From NCBI GenBank assembly GCA_001275005.1, contig JWZX01002178.1, forward strand, positions 1-24,814: a stretch of DNA of 24,814 nucleotides, written 5' to 3'. The stretch is from Chrysochromulina tobinii (Eukaryota; Haptophyta; Prymnesiales; Chrysochromulinaceae). Within the stretch, counting starts at the first letter, position 1. Every line of letters starts with the position of its first letter. Below the pieces are notes generated by a model that was given only the letters and a program-made list of their open reading frames with translations, was not told the origin of the DNA and searched no databases. The translations under genes were made by a program, and so were the position numbers. This document shows positions 1-8,102 of this stretch, one piece after another.

Positions 1-2
1 AG

Positions 3-3000
3 GGAAATTACCATCGCAGCCGGTACTTCACCTTCGACGACGCGCTGCCGCCCCTCTCCCTGGGCGTGCGCGACTGCGGCACCGTGTCCAGCTTCCTCTC
101 GTGGAGACTCCCCACATCCTCGAGTGAGACGGGGCGCGTCTCGCCGGGCGAGGCGCACTCCGATAGTGGCTCGTTGGACCGGCAGGACTTTTGCCGGGAC
201 CATGAGGTGAAGGCGGCCGAGTCACGCACGTACACCTTCTTCGTGGACGAGGCCTCGGGGCCCGGGCCTGCAGATGGGAGCTCGGTGATGCACCTCTACA
301 CGTCGCACGTGGGCGGGCACGCGATGACCATCCGCGAAGGCGGGTATGACGGATTCGGCCCCGACTCGAATGCGGGGCTGATAGGCCCGCTGATCGTCAC
401 GCGCAAGGGCCACGCCGGCGCTGCCGGCCGCCCGGCCGACGTCGACCGCGAGTTTGTCGTGCTCATGGGCGTGCAGGACGAGAACCAGTCGCCTTACCTG
501 CGCACAAATATTTGGCAACAACTCGTCGCTCCTATCCTCAACCAAGCCCGCCCACCGGACCACGTGCTCTTCGGGCCCACCTCCAAGCCCGCGGCCCGGT
601 GGTACGATGCGAAGAATGGCGGGTACGGCAGCGCACTCGCCGTGCTCGAGCAGCAGTGGAAGGAGATGGTCGATGTCAATGACCCTTCCTTCCGGGAGTC
701 GAATGCGATGCACTCGGTCAACGGCTACCTGTACTGCACGCAGCCGGGCCTCACGATGCGTGCGGGGGAGCGCGTGCGCTGGTACACGGCGAGTGTGGGC
801 GGTACGGACTCGGTCCACACCGCGCACTGGCACGGCAACACGTTGCTCTACGGCGGCAAGCGCAGCGACCAATTCGAGATGCTCGCCTCGACGACGGCCA
901 CGGCCGACATGGTGCCTGAGAACCCCGGCATCTGGCAGCTGCACTGCCACGTCAACGACCATAAGAAAGCCGGCATGCTCTCGTTCTACCAGGTCGAGAC
1001 GCATGGTCCGCCGCCTTCGGCCACGTGCGCGGGCCTCGGCGGCTCGACCCGCGTCTACTACGTGGCCGCCGAGGCCACCAACTGGTCCTACTACGACGCG
1101 TCGGACGCGGCCGCGGGCATCGACCGGTGCGCGGGCGGCACGTTCGCGACGCAGGCCCCGAAGATGACGGAATTTTTGCGGCGCGCACTCGCGGCGAACG
1201 GCGTGGACCGTGTGGGCACCACGCTCGTCAAGGCGCGCTATGTGCGCTACACTGACGCGACCTTCACGACGCGCGTCGCCGAGCCTGCGTGGCAGGGGTT
1301 GCTCGGCGCCACGCTGCGTGCCGCCGTGGGCGACACCATCCGTGTCGTCGCGCGCAACAGCCTGCCCTTCCCAGTCTCCTTCCACCCGCACGGCGTCCAG
1401 TACCAAAAGGGAGCCGAGGGTGCGCCGTACAATGACCAGACGATCGGCACAGACAAGCTCGACGATAGCCTCGCCCCTGGCACCACTCACGAATACGTGT
1501 GGTGTGTGCCCGAGTCAGCGGGCCCCGGTCCCAAGGACGGCTCATCGATCGTGTGGCTCTACCACGACCACGTGCACGAGATCAACGGAACGAACGCGGG
1601 CCTCGTCGGTCCGATCATCATCAGCAATCGCGCGACCGCCAATCTAATCTCGGCCGCCCCCAACGACGTGGACAAAGAGTTCGTGTTGCTCTTCGCGGCG
1701 CATGACGAAAACGGGGCGCTGCACACGGAGGTGAACGTCGCCAACCTGCTGCCCATGTTCAGTGGCAACAACATGAGCCTGACGCAGGCCGAGCGCGACC
1801 AGCTCACGTACCACCTGCGCAAGTACGACTCTATCTTTGCCGACTCAATGCGCAAGCGCGGCATCAACGGCAAGCTGCAGTGCTCGCTTCAAGGGCTCGC
1901 CTGGTCCGTTGGGGATCGCGTGCGGCTGCACCTGGTCGCGATAGGCAACAAGGAGCTGCATGCCCCCACGCTCACCGGGCAGGCGTTCGAGTACCAGGGC
2001 GCGCGCACCGCCGCGGTCGGGCTGATGGCCTCCTCGATGAAGACGGTCGACTTCACCGCCAGCGCGGCCGGCACGCTGCTGCTCTCGACTGGCTCCGACT
2101 CTGGCGCCGAGCGCGGCATGAATGCGCTCGTCCAAGTGAGCGGCGCCGTGCCGGCAGTGCCAAGCGTCGCACGCACGTACTACATCGCCACCGACGAGGT
2201 AGATTGGGACTTCCTCCCCACGGGCAAAAGCATGTGCGGCGCGTCATACGGTACGAAGTCGCACCCTCGCGCCGACACGCTGCACGTGCCGGATGCGCCG
2301 CCGGGCGGCTCCCAGGCCCTTGGCGATGAGGGCTTCAACGGTTGGGAGGAGAATAACCTCGAATCGGAGTATTCGCTGTACACCAGCCAGGACGCGCACC
2401 CGCACCGGCTGGGCACCCGCTACGTGCTCGCGCTGTACCGCGAATACGTCGACAACTCCTTCAACATGCTGCGCGTTGGCCCCAAGTCGCGAGCAAACAA
2501 GATGTCTGCGCACCTTGGCATGCAGGGGCCCGTGCTGCGTGCGCTGCCCGGAGAGACAATCGCGGTGCGCCTGTTCAATCGGTTGCGCTACCCGTGCAAC
2601 TTTGTGGTGCAGGGCCTGCGCCCGGTCGGTGGCCTCGCCGCGGAGCGGCAGCTGATGCCCGGCGAGATTCGCACGATCATGTACGTCGTCGACCGCGACA
2701 ACGCGCCCATGGCCGGCCAGACCTCGATGGCCTTCGCCTACCGCTCCGACTACCGCGCCGCCGTCGCGGGTGCGGCGGTGCACGCGACGGCCACGGGCAA
2801 ACCGGCGCCGCCTATGAGCGACTTCGCCGACTCGAACGCTGGCCTGTTCGGCGCGCTCATCGTGACATATTCGAAGGAGCAAGTGGTTGACGATAAGGAC
2901 CTCGCGCCCAAAGACGTCAACCACGAGTTCGTGCTCTTCATGGGCGTGATGGACCAGAACAAGTCGCCCTATCTCGGGCTCAACATCGCGCAGTTCGCGG

Positions 3001-3392
3001 CGGCTCCGGAGACCGTCGACCGCGACCATCCCGACTTTAAAGAGAGCAACCGCAAGCATGCCATCAACGGGCGCATGTACTGCAATCTCGACGGGCTCGA
3101 GATTCTCATCGACCGCGAGGCACGCTGGTATGTCTTCGCGCTCGGCACGGACGACGCCTTCGCCTCGCCGCGCTGGTATGGCCACGCACCGCTTGTGCAC
3201 GGATCGCGCACGGGCTCGGTGCTCGTGCAGCCCGGCACGGGCGTTGTCGCAGACGTTGTGCACAACAATTACGGCCAATGGCTCTTCGAGGACCAGACCT
3301 CGGACCACGCGCATGCGGGGGCCGTTGCGCTCTTCACCGTGCATCGGAAGATTATCTCGCTGTGCGAGCAAACCTTTTGGAACAAGTGCTGA
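3..3392 (+). CDS. Six-domain multicopper oxidase (ceruloplasmin/FOX1-like ferroxidase), 5' partial
   Basis: The frame is open from base 3, so the start lies upstream; it closes with TGA at 3390-3392. About 1129 residues are visible as six cupredoxin domains, the first lacking its N-terminal part. Domain 2 has HTAHWHG (816-836) and HCHVNDHKKAGM (942-977), giving type 1 ligands His, Cys, His and Met plus four cluster histidines. Domain 3 has HPHG (1383-1394) and HDH (1563-1571), the other four cluster histidines. Domains 4, 5 and 6 have lost these ligands (for example VVQG at 2604-2615), and domain 1 keeps TSH where HxH is expected. The paired repeats such as NAGLIGPLIV and EFVxLxG match ceruloplasmin, hephaestin and algal FOX1. 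Known members oxidise Fe(II) with O2, often for high-affinity iron uptake; ferroxidase activity here is inferred. No C-terminal membrane segment is seen; any signal peptide or anchor would be upstream. No intron is needed. Confidence 0.9.
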   Translation, partial: GNYHRSRYFTFDDALPPLSLGVRDCGTVSSFLSWRLPTSSSETGRVSPGEAHSDSGSLDRQDFCRDHEVKAAESRTYTFFVDEASGPGPADGSSVMHLYTSHVGGHAMTIREGGYDGFGPDSNAGLIGPLIVTRKGHAGAAGRPADVDREFVVLMGVQDENQSPYLRTNIWQQLVAPILNQARPPDHVLFGPTSKPAARWYDAKNGGYGSALAVLEQQWKEMVDVNDPSFRESNAMHSVNGYLYCTQPGLTMRAGERVRWYTASVGGTDSVHTAHWHGNTLLYGGKRSDQFEMLASTTATADMVPENPGIWQLHCHVNDHKKAGMLSFYQVETHGPPPSATCAGLGGSTRVYYVAAEATNWSYYDASDAAAGIDRCAGGTFATQAPKMTEFLRRALAANGVDRVGTTLVKARYVRYTDATFTTRVAEPAWQGLLGATLRAAVGDTIRVVARNSLPFPVSFHPHGVQYQKGAEGAPYNDQTIGTDKLDDSLAPGTTHEYVWCVPESAGPGPKDGSSIVWLYHDHVHEINGTNAGLVGPIIISNRATANLISAAPNDVDKEFVLLFAAHDENGALHTEVNVANLLPMFSGNNMSLTQAERDQLTYHLRKYDSIFADSMRKRGINGKLQCSLQGLAWSVGDRVRLHLVAIGNKELHAPTLTGQAFEYQGARTAAVGLMASSMKTVDFTASAAGTLLLSTGSDSGAERGMNALVQVSGAVPAVPSVARTYYIATDEVDWDFLPTGKSMCGASYGTKSHPRADTLHVPDAPPGGSQALGDEGFNGWEENNLESEYSLYTSQDAHPHRLGTRYVLALYREYVDNSFNMLRVGPKSRANKMSAHLGMQGPVLRALPGETIAVRLFNRLRYPCNFVVQGLRPVGGLAAERQLMPGEIRTIMYVVDRDNAPMAGQTSMAFAYRSDYRAAVAGAAVHATATGKPAPPMSDFADSNAGLFGALIVTYSKEQVVDDKDLAPKDVNHEFVLFMGVMDQNKSPYLGLNIAQFAAAPETVDRDHPDFKESNRKHAINGRMYCNLDGLEILIDREARWYVFALGTDDAFASPRWYGHAPLVHGSRTGSVLVQPGTGVVADVVHNNYGQWLFEDQTSDHAHAGAVALFTVHRKIISLCEQTFWNKC

Positions 3393-4152
3393 GCACGGCC
3401 TCGCCTTGGCCTTGCCTTGCCTCGAAGGCGGAAGCACCCTTCTTCCATGGAAGTGGTGCTGCTCAACGATGGCGGCCACTGGGCAAGCTGGCTAGGGTCC
3501 ATTTGAGGAACCGGCCGCTGCTTAATACTCGTTTCGCCCCAAGCCGCGTACAGCCGCAGAGAGGCCCAGAGGCCTCCTCCGCATTTGCGGACTCTTCACA
3601 CAATCTTGTAGGATGGAGCTGGTGAGACATGGTCTCCGTTTGCGTGTAGCACGGACCGGTCGGTGCCTGCAGATGTGGCAGGGTCCCCTTAGATAGGGAA
3701 CCGCCAGCGAGATCTGATAAAATGAAGATTCTGGTGATAACAATGTCAGTTCACGCTAGACTCAATACCGCGGGGTGTGAAGACGCCTAGTCACCTAGAT
3801 GCTGAACGGCGCTCTCGGCGGGGGCGGGGGGGACCGGAGAGCGAGAGGCGTCTCCACATTTAATGTGCCACATACGATGTTTACGTTACCGAACTCCGAA
3901 GGATAACCTAGATTATCAACCGCTCAGCAGGGCCGCTCAGTCTCCGCGTTTGACATCAAAAATCACAGGGATCTCGTCAGTGACAGTGTACAGAGATGTG
4001 GTGTGGGTTCAACGTTGAGACGCTGTTGAGACGTTTGTATTTTAACATCCTGCGTGCCCTACATGTGCCTTAAATTTCCGAAAAAGCAGCCGAAAATTTT
4101 CACGAGAATAATTGTTTACACGTGCTATTCACACTTTTCCTCGAAGCCTTCT
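3393..4152. other. Intergenic spacer with two hairpin-forming stretches
   Basis: No convincing gene is seen in this 760-base stretch. About 40 bases past the oxidase stop there is a hairpin-like sequence: AGCACC at 3433-3438, the palindrome CTTCCATGGAAG at 3442-3453, and GGTGCT at 3455-3460. A larger nested inverted repeat lies at 3781-3853 (separate entry). From about 4000 to 4150 the composition turns AT-rich, as expected for the 5' flank of the gene starting at 4153. Confidence 0.6.
3781..3853. repeat. Nested inverted repeat with G-rich loop
   Basis: The outer arms AGACGCCT (3781-3788) and AGGCGTCT (3846-3853) are exact reverse complements. The inner arms CGCTCTC (3810-3816) and GAGAGCG (3837-3843) are also exact. 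The apical loop, 3817-3836, is a run of G broken by single C. Twenty-one bases separate the arms on the left but only two on the right, so a folded form would carry a one-sided bulge. Function is unknown; it could be a 3' end structure or a structured RNA. Confidence 0.5.
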
Positions 4153-4869
4153 ATGACCTCAATCCCACGGCTCACCGCGATCGCCTGCGTGGTCGGCTTA
4201 TTTTTCACAATTGTCGGTTCGCATAACCGCCAGCTCGCGCTCGCAGCAGCACGTGCCACGGAACGCGTCACCTACCTGGAGCAGCAGCTGACCACTGAGC
4301 GAGAGGCGCGCGATCGCGAGCGGCGCTCGTGCACTGACGCTGCCGCATCGCTGTCAAAGTCTTCATCGCCGCCGCCTCCGCCATCCGCGTCGCCGCCGCC
4401 CCATACGTTTCCACCGCCACCCACGCCGCCTCCGCCGCCTCCGCCGCCACCGCCATCGCCGTTGCCGCTCGAAGTGGTGCAGGGGGCAGCGCGCGCTGCC
4501 ATGCGCGAACAGCTGCTCGAGGCTGCGCTCGCCGGCGGCGCCACAAGCATGCTGGCGGAGATGACTGATGCGCAGAGACAAGCCGACCGCGCCGAATGGG
4601 CACGCTTTGAGCTCCGCGAGGCGCTTGCGGCAGAGAACCCAGGCTGGTGCGCATGCCCCCCTGCGCCGAACGTTACGCAACTCTGCAGAGCGCTGATGGC
4701 GCCGGTCGATGGCTCGTGGGAGCGCGAAGCCGCGCGAGCACGAGCCGAGGTGGATGCGCTGCGCCTCGCGGTGCTCGAGGCGAACGCGCGCGCGCAGGAG
4801 GCCAGCGAGCGAGCCCTGCAGACCGCGGGTGGGGCCACTGCGCGTGGGGCCACATCTTCATCAAGGTGA
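4153..4869 (+). CDS. Proline-rich coiled-coil protein with N-terminal signal anchor, unknown function
   Basis: I do not recognise a family. From ATG 4153 the protein is 238 residues. Residues 7-23 are hydrophobic, like a signal anchor or uncleaved signal peptide. Residues 28-58 are charged and heptad-like, suggesting a coiled coil. Residues 72-104 are almost all proline with some serine. Residues 166-178 contain three cysteines (WCAC and QLC), and residues 187-222 form a second Ala/Glu/Arg-rich coiled-coil segment. The frame extends upstream to an earlier ATG at 4063, but that stretch is AT-rich with unlike codon use and reads as 5' leader, so I chose 4153. The layout would suit a type II membrane protein with a proline-rich stalk in the Golgi or at the cell surface; this is inference only. 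Antisense frames here are shadows of the GC-rich repeats. Confidence 0.6.
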   Translation: MTSIPRLTAIACVVGLFFTIVGSHNRQLALAAARATERVTYLEQQLTTEREARDRERRSCTDAAASLSKSSSPPPPPSASPPPHTFPPPPTPPPPPPPPPPSPLPLEVVQGAARAAMREQLLEAALAGGATSMLAEMTDAQRQADRAEWARFELREALAAENPGWCACPPAPNVTQLCRALMAPVDGSWEREAARARAEVDALRLAVLEANARAQEASERALQTAGGATARGATSSSR

Positions 4870-5159
4870 GGATCACGCAGCGTAATTGTGCGTAGGGTGG
4901 TTGCGGTACTTTGTACAACTTTCTCAATCAATAGCGCAACTAGATCCGCAAACAAAACGGCGCCATGAAAATGCCTGCAGATACACGGATTTCAGCGATT
5001 ATACCGAGACACACAGACCCAGGCCGCAGCGAGGTCGGTTATCCGTTTTCGTCGGAACGTTGTGATAGATGTGTATGCTGGAGCTATCAGCTAACCGCTG
5101 TACGTGAGAGGATATTTCTCTCCTCGACCGGGCCCGCGGAGCGATTATGGTGTACATGT

Positions 5160-6524
5160 TCACATGAACAGCCGCGACGTCGGCAGCCGCTGCCCAAATG
5201 CATCCATCTGCTCCTGCAGCTTTTTCATGTGTTGCATCATCCACTCGTCGCGCTGCAGCAACTGATCTAGCTTCGCATGCAAAGAAAAGTCATTGCCGAT
5301 GGTGGATCCGATGGTGGGTTGTCGAGTAGGCATCTTCAGCACCGGTGGCTCTTGGCCAATTTGGAACATCTCGGTGGCACCAGGCCGCCCCTTGCCCTCA
5401 TCTCTCGAGTCTGGCAACAACTCCGTGGCGTCCGCGATCTGCGTACTGCTTTCGTTTTCCTCAGTGTCCATGGTAAACTTGTCAAGAAGCACTGCGACAA
5501 CTACGTTAACCATGACGGTGTCGAGCAGAAGCAGGAACGACACGAAAAAGACCGAGACGAAGAGCGCGTCGCCACGGTACAGACCAAAGAGCAATGGCCG
5601 AACGACCTCTTCCGCCCACCCTTCACCCGTCATTACTTGGTAGAGCGTGAACATCGCCTTCGAAAATGTTCCATAGTACTCGCGCCCGTACCAGTAGCCA
5701 CGGGAAGTGATTGCAGAAATCTCCGTCATATTGCCATACTCATCCCACGTATTGTACGTGCCCCCATTGCCAAAGTCTCGGAACATATCCACTGCAACGA
5801 TGGCGTAGATTGCAAACAATATGAGCATGAGCGCGAGCGCGCTGAGCACACCGGGGACGCATCGGATCAGGGATACTATGATCTTGTTCAGCGACTTGAT
5901 GCGCCTCCCTAATCGCAAGACGCGGAAGGCGCGAAGCAGCTTGAGCCGTTCGAAGGGGCCTAGGTCGGCGCCCGACATGAGAACGATGCCAACGGCGACA
6001 ACCACCGTGTCAAACATATTCCACGCGCTGTACCAGAATAAGCGCTTGTGCGGCCCACCGCACGTGTACATGTTCATCACCAGCTCAACGAGGAAGACGA
6101 TGGTGAAAAAGTTGTCGAATGCCGTCCAATATTCCGCATAGGTCTCCCCTGTCGGATCGATCTCCTTCTCAATAATGTTGATTACGAAGTTGGCCATGAT
6201 GAAGACTGCGAAGATGGTCGACAAGATTTGGCTATTGTAGATGCGAATCGCCTGCCTCTGATAGGGCAGGCCAGTCATTGCCTTTCGCATCGCGGCCTGC
6301 TCTGCTCGGCTCTGTGCCCGCTTCCGTCCTTCGCGAAGTCTCTTTAGAAGCTCGTCGAATTGACGGACGCTCATCCCTTTGTCGAATTCATCGAGCACGG
6401 AAAGGATCAGATCATCAATTTTAGCGCTCTCGCTCACCTGGTTAACGCTGGCCAGGGTCGCTCTTGGACTCTCCCTCTCCTTCGCCTTCTTCAAGGCATC
6501 GAGTACCGCTGCAGTACTGCTCAT
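5160..6524 (-). CDS. Single-domain six-transmembrane voltage-gated cation channel
   Basis: From ATG 6524 the protein is 454 residues (the frame opens at 6539 with TTG, which I discounted). One ion-transport domain is visible: S1 about 100-118, S2 136-154, S3 167-184, S4 192-212, S5 224-247, a pore loop with filter TGEGWAE at 299-305, and S6 319-348. S4 carries the voltage-sensor pattern of basic residues every third position in LKLLRAFRVLRLGRR. S4, pore and S6 resemble one repeat of Cav/Nav channels, like bacterial Nav and the single-domain EukCat channels of algae. It should therefore act as a homotetramer in the plasma or flagellar membrane. Residues 411-445 look like a coiled coil, a plausible tetramerisation helix. 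The filter Glu would form a four-Glu ring as in Cav channels, suggesting Ca2+ or mixed Na+/Ca2+ permeation; this is inferred. The gene converges on the proline-rich gene to its left. Confidence 0.9.
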   Translation of the reverse strand: MSSTAAVLDALKKAKERESPRATLASVNQVSESAKIDDLILSVLDEFDKGMSVRQFDELLKRLREGRKRAQSRAEQAAMRKAMTGLPYQRQAIRIYNSQILSTIFAVFIMANFVINIIEKEIDPTGETYAEYWTAFDNFFTIVFLVELVMNMYTCGGPHKRLFWYSAWNMFDTVVVAVGIVLMSGADLGPFERLKLLRAFRVLRLGRRIKSLNKIIVSLIRCVPGVLSALALMLILFAIYAIVAVDMFRDFGNGGTYNTWDEYGNMTEISAITSRGYWYGREYYGTFSKAMFTLYQVMTGEGWAEEVVRPLLFGLYRGDALFVSVFFVSFLLLLDTVMVNVVVAVLLDKFTMDTEENESSTQIADATELLPDSRDEGKGRPGATEMFQIGQEPPVLKMPTRQPTIGSTIGNDFSLHAKLDQLLQRDEWMMQHMKKLQEQMDAFGQRLPTSRLFM

Positions 6525-7459
6525 GTGCGACGCCCCCAAAATACAGCAAAAATTGACCGATCACGATGCGGACTTGTTTTTCTGAAACCTTATTATTCAT
6601 CTCCATATTTGTCCTTACTATTTATACTTTCGCAGAGCGCTACCGGCTTTGCCGCTCTTGAAACTGTCGCGAAATTCGAGGGGTTCCTCGGGTCCACGGT
6701 GCAAAGGTCAGCGGTGCAGAGTACTGTACTCTGCAGGGTCCCAGGGACAGACACGGGAGATGGGACACGCAGCGATCACGCACGCCACTCTACCTCACTC
6801 ACTCAATCGCACTGACTCAGGATTTGTAGCAAATCGGCCCGCGCACCGACGCGGCCACCAAACGCACTATAAGATACTATGAAGAACATACATCAATCAC
6901 AGTAGTACCACTCAAACCACTCAGACGAACACTGCCCCTCAGCGGCCACGGCGAATTGGGAATTGCTTGCGAAAGGGTCACGGTCAGTTGAATAGACACT
7001 CACAAGGTACCGACAACTCTAGCCACTACATGTAACTACATGTACCACACGAAACTCACTGCCACGCACCAATGGACGTCGCGTGCTGTCGCTCGGTGGA
7101 CTAACACACCGGCGACAGGAACACAGGATTTTCAAGGATCCGGACCCCTACCCCGTCCCGGCCACGCTACATCTTCATCTACATGTATCGGCCCCCCGCC
7201 GATTGGCCGAATATAGATACATAGTTCACGTGCGACCGCCGGCCTCTAAGCCTACATGTACTCATGCCCCCCGAGAAAAAAGAACCGAATTGCTTGAGAA
7301 GGGTCAGTTGAATCGACACACAAGGTACCGACCAGCCTCTACCACACGAAACACAGACAGGCGCTGCGGTCGCGATCTCGCGAAGTGCTTGCAAAAAGGT
7401 CAGCGCGCTCAGAAGACGCGACGTCTAGCAGGGCCTCCTCGACAGAAGTGAGGAGGAGA
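6525..7459. promoter_or_regulatory. Divergent intergenic region between channel and UXT genes
   Basis: The two genes point away from each other, so this 935-base stretch should hold both promoters. I see no convincing gene. It contains the 19-base near-palindrome GCAGAGTACTGTACTCTGC at 6716-6734. It also holds an imperfect direct repeat (6960-7055 and 7287-7352) and four copies of the palindrome TACATGTA (7027-7034, 7037-7044, 7180-7187, 7253-7260). Which sites matter cannot be told from sequence alone. Confidence 0.5.
6960..7352. repeat. Imperfect direct repeat, two copies about 300 bases apart
   Basis: Copy A (6960-7055) and copy B (7287-7352) share in the same order GAATTGCTTG, GGTCAGTTGAAT, ACAAGGTACCGAC and TACCACACGAAAC. 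Copy A has extra bases between the blocks, including two TACATGTA palindromes. A third weak match to the first blocks lies at 7386-7404. The pattern suggests an old duplication of a promoter segment. Confidence 0.6.
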
Positions 7460-7900
7460 ATGCCGCTCAGCGCTGCGACGGCCAAGATCGCCGTCTACGA
7501 GGAGTTCATAGAGGAAAATCTCAAGGTCGAGCTTCAGCGCGTGCATGACGATCGCGACTCGGTGCACGAGCGCATGTCGCAGCTGCTGGAGCTGCGAAAC
7601 AATGTGCGTTCATTGCAGGAGCAAGAGCAGCGCAGCCTCAAAACGATGGTCAATCTCGGCTGCGACTTTTACGTGCAGGCACATGTGCCCGACACGCAGT
7701 GGATTTACGTGAGCGTTGGCTTGGGCTTCTGCCCTCAGATGACGCTCTCTGAGGCGGAAACCTTTTGCACGGAGCGTGAAGCGGTGCTGGCTGCGTCGGC
7801 TGAGGCTCTGACCGAGCGCGCGGCGATGCTCAAAGCACGAATAAAGCTCGTGATGGGCGCCATAAACGAACTGATGCAACAGGAGAGTACCGTACGCTGA
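7460..7900 (+). CDS. UXT: UXT-like prefoldin alpha-class subunit
   Basis: The 146-residue protein has the prefoldin alpha plan: an N-terminal helix (about 8-58), a beta-hairpin region and a C-terminal helix (about 95-140). The segments VNLGCDFYVQAHVPDT and IYVSVGLGF match the signature of UXT (ART-27), a component of the R2TP/prefoldin-like (URI1) complex that helps assemble RNA polymerases and PIKK kinases. Length fits the roughly 157-residue human protein. The frame extends upstream to 7385, but only with a GTG and without family similarity, so I chose ATG 7460, just before MPLSAATAKIAVYEEF, where the family match starts. No intron is needed. A cytosolic or nuclear co-chaperone role is inferred from family. 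The gene converges on the methyltransferase gene, with about 200 bases between the two stops. Confidence 0.88.
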   Translation: MPLSAATAKIAVYEEFIEENLKVELQRVHDDRDSVHERMSQLLELRNNVRSLQEQEQRSLKTMVNLGCDFYVQAHVPDTQWIYVSVGLGFCPQMTLSEAETFCTEREAVLAASAEALTERAAMLKARIKLVMGAINELMQQESTVR

Positions 7901-8102
7901 TGCAACGCCGGAGTGTGTGTGCCTGTGAGGCCCGGCGAACTCGTGTACTTCCATTCGAATATCTATGCGACCGGACAGTCGTCAGGCACGTTGTACGCTG
8001 AAAGCTAAAGTCGATCAACGCACTACTACGCGCTGCACTGTGTGTTGCCTTTAACGAAACTCTTCGACCCAAACATATCTTCTGTCACTCGCAGTGCGCG
8101 CA

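Noticed and set aside
124-185. Possible GT-AG intron near the start of the oxidase fragment
   Set aside because: Removing it shifts the frame and runs into a stop, while the unspliced frame stays open through the gene.
222-1490. Minus-strand open frame opposite the multicopper oxidase
   Set aside because: No motif and typical antisense composition; the plus strand has the copper-site motifs in this interval. The same holds for the minus frame at 2244-3479.
7083-7451. Plus-strand open frame upstream of UXT
   Set aside because: Begins in duplicated promoter-like sequence, has no protein-like pattern and would leave no promoter for UXT.
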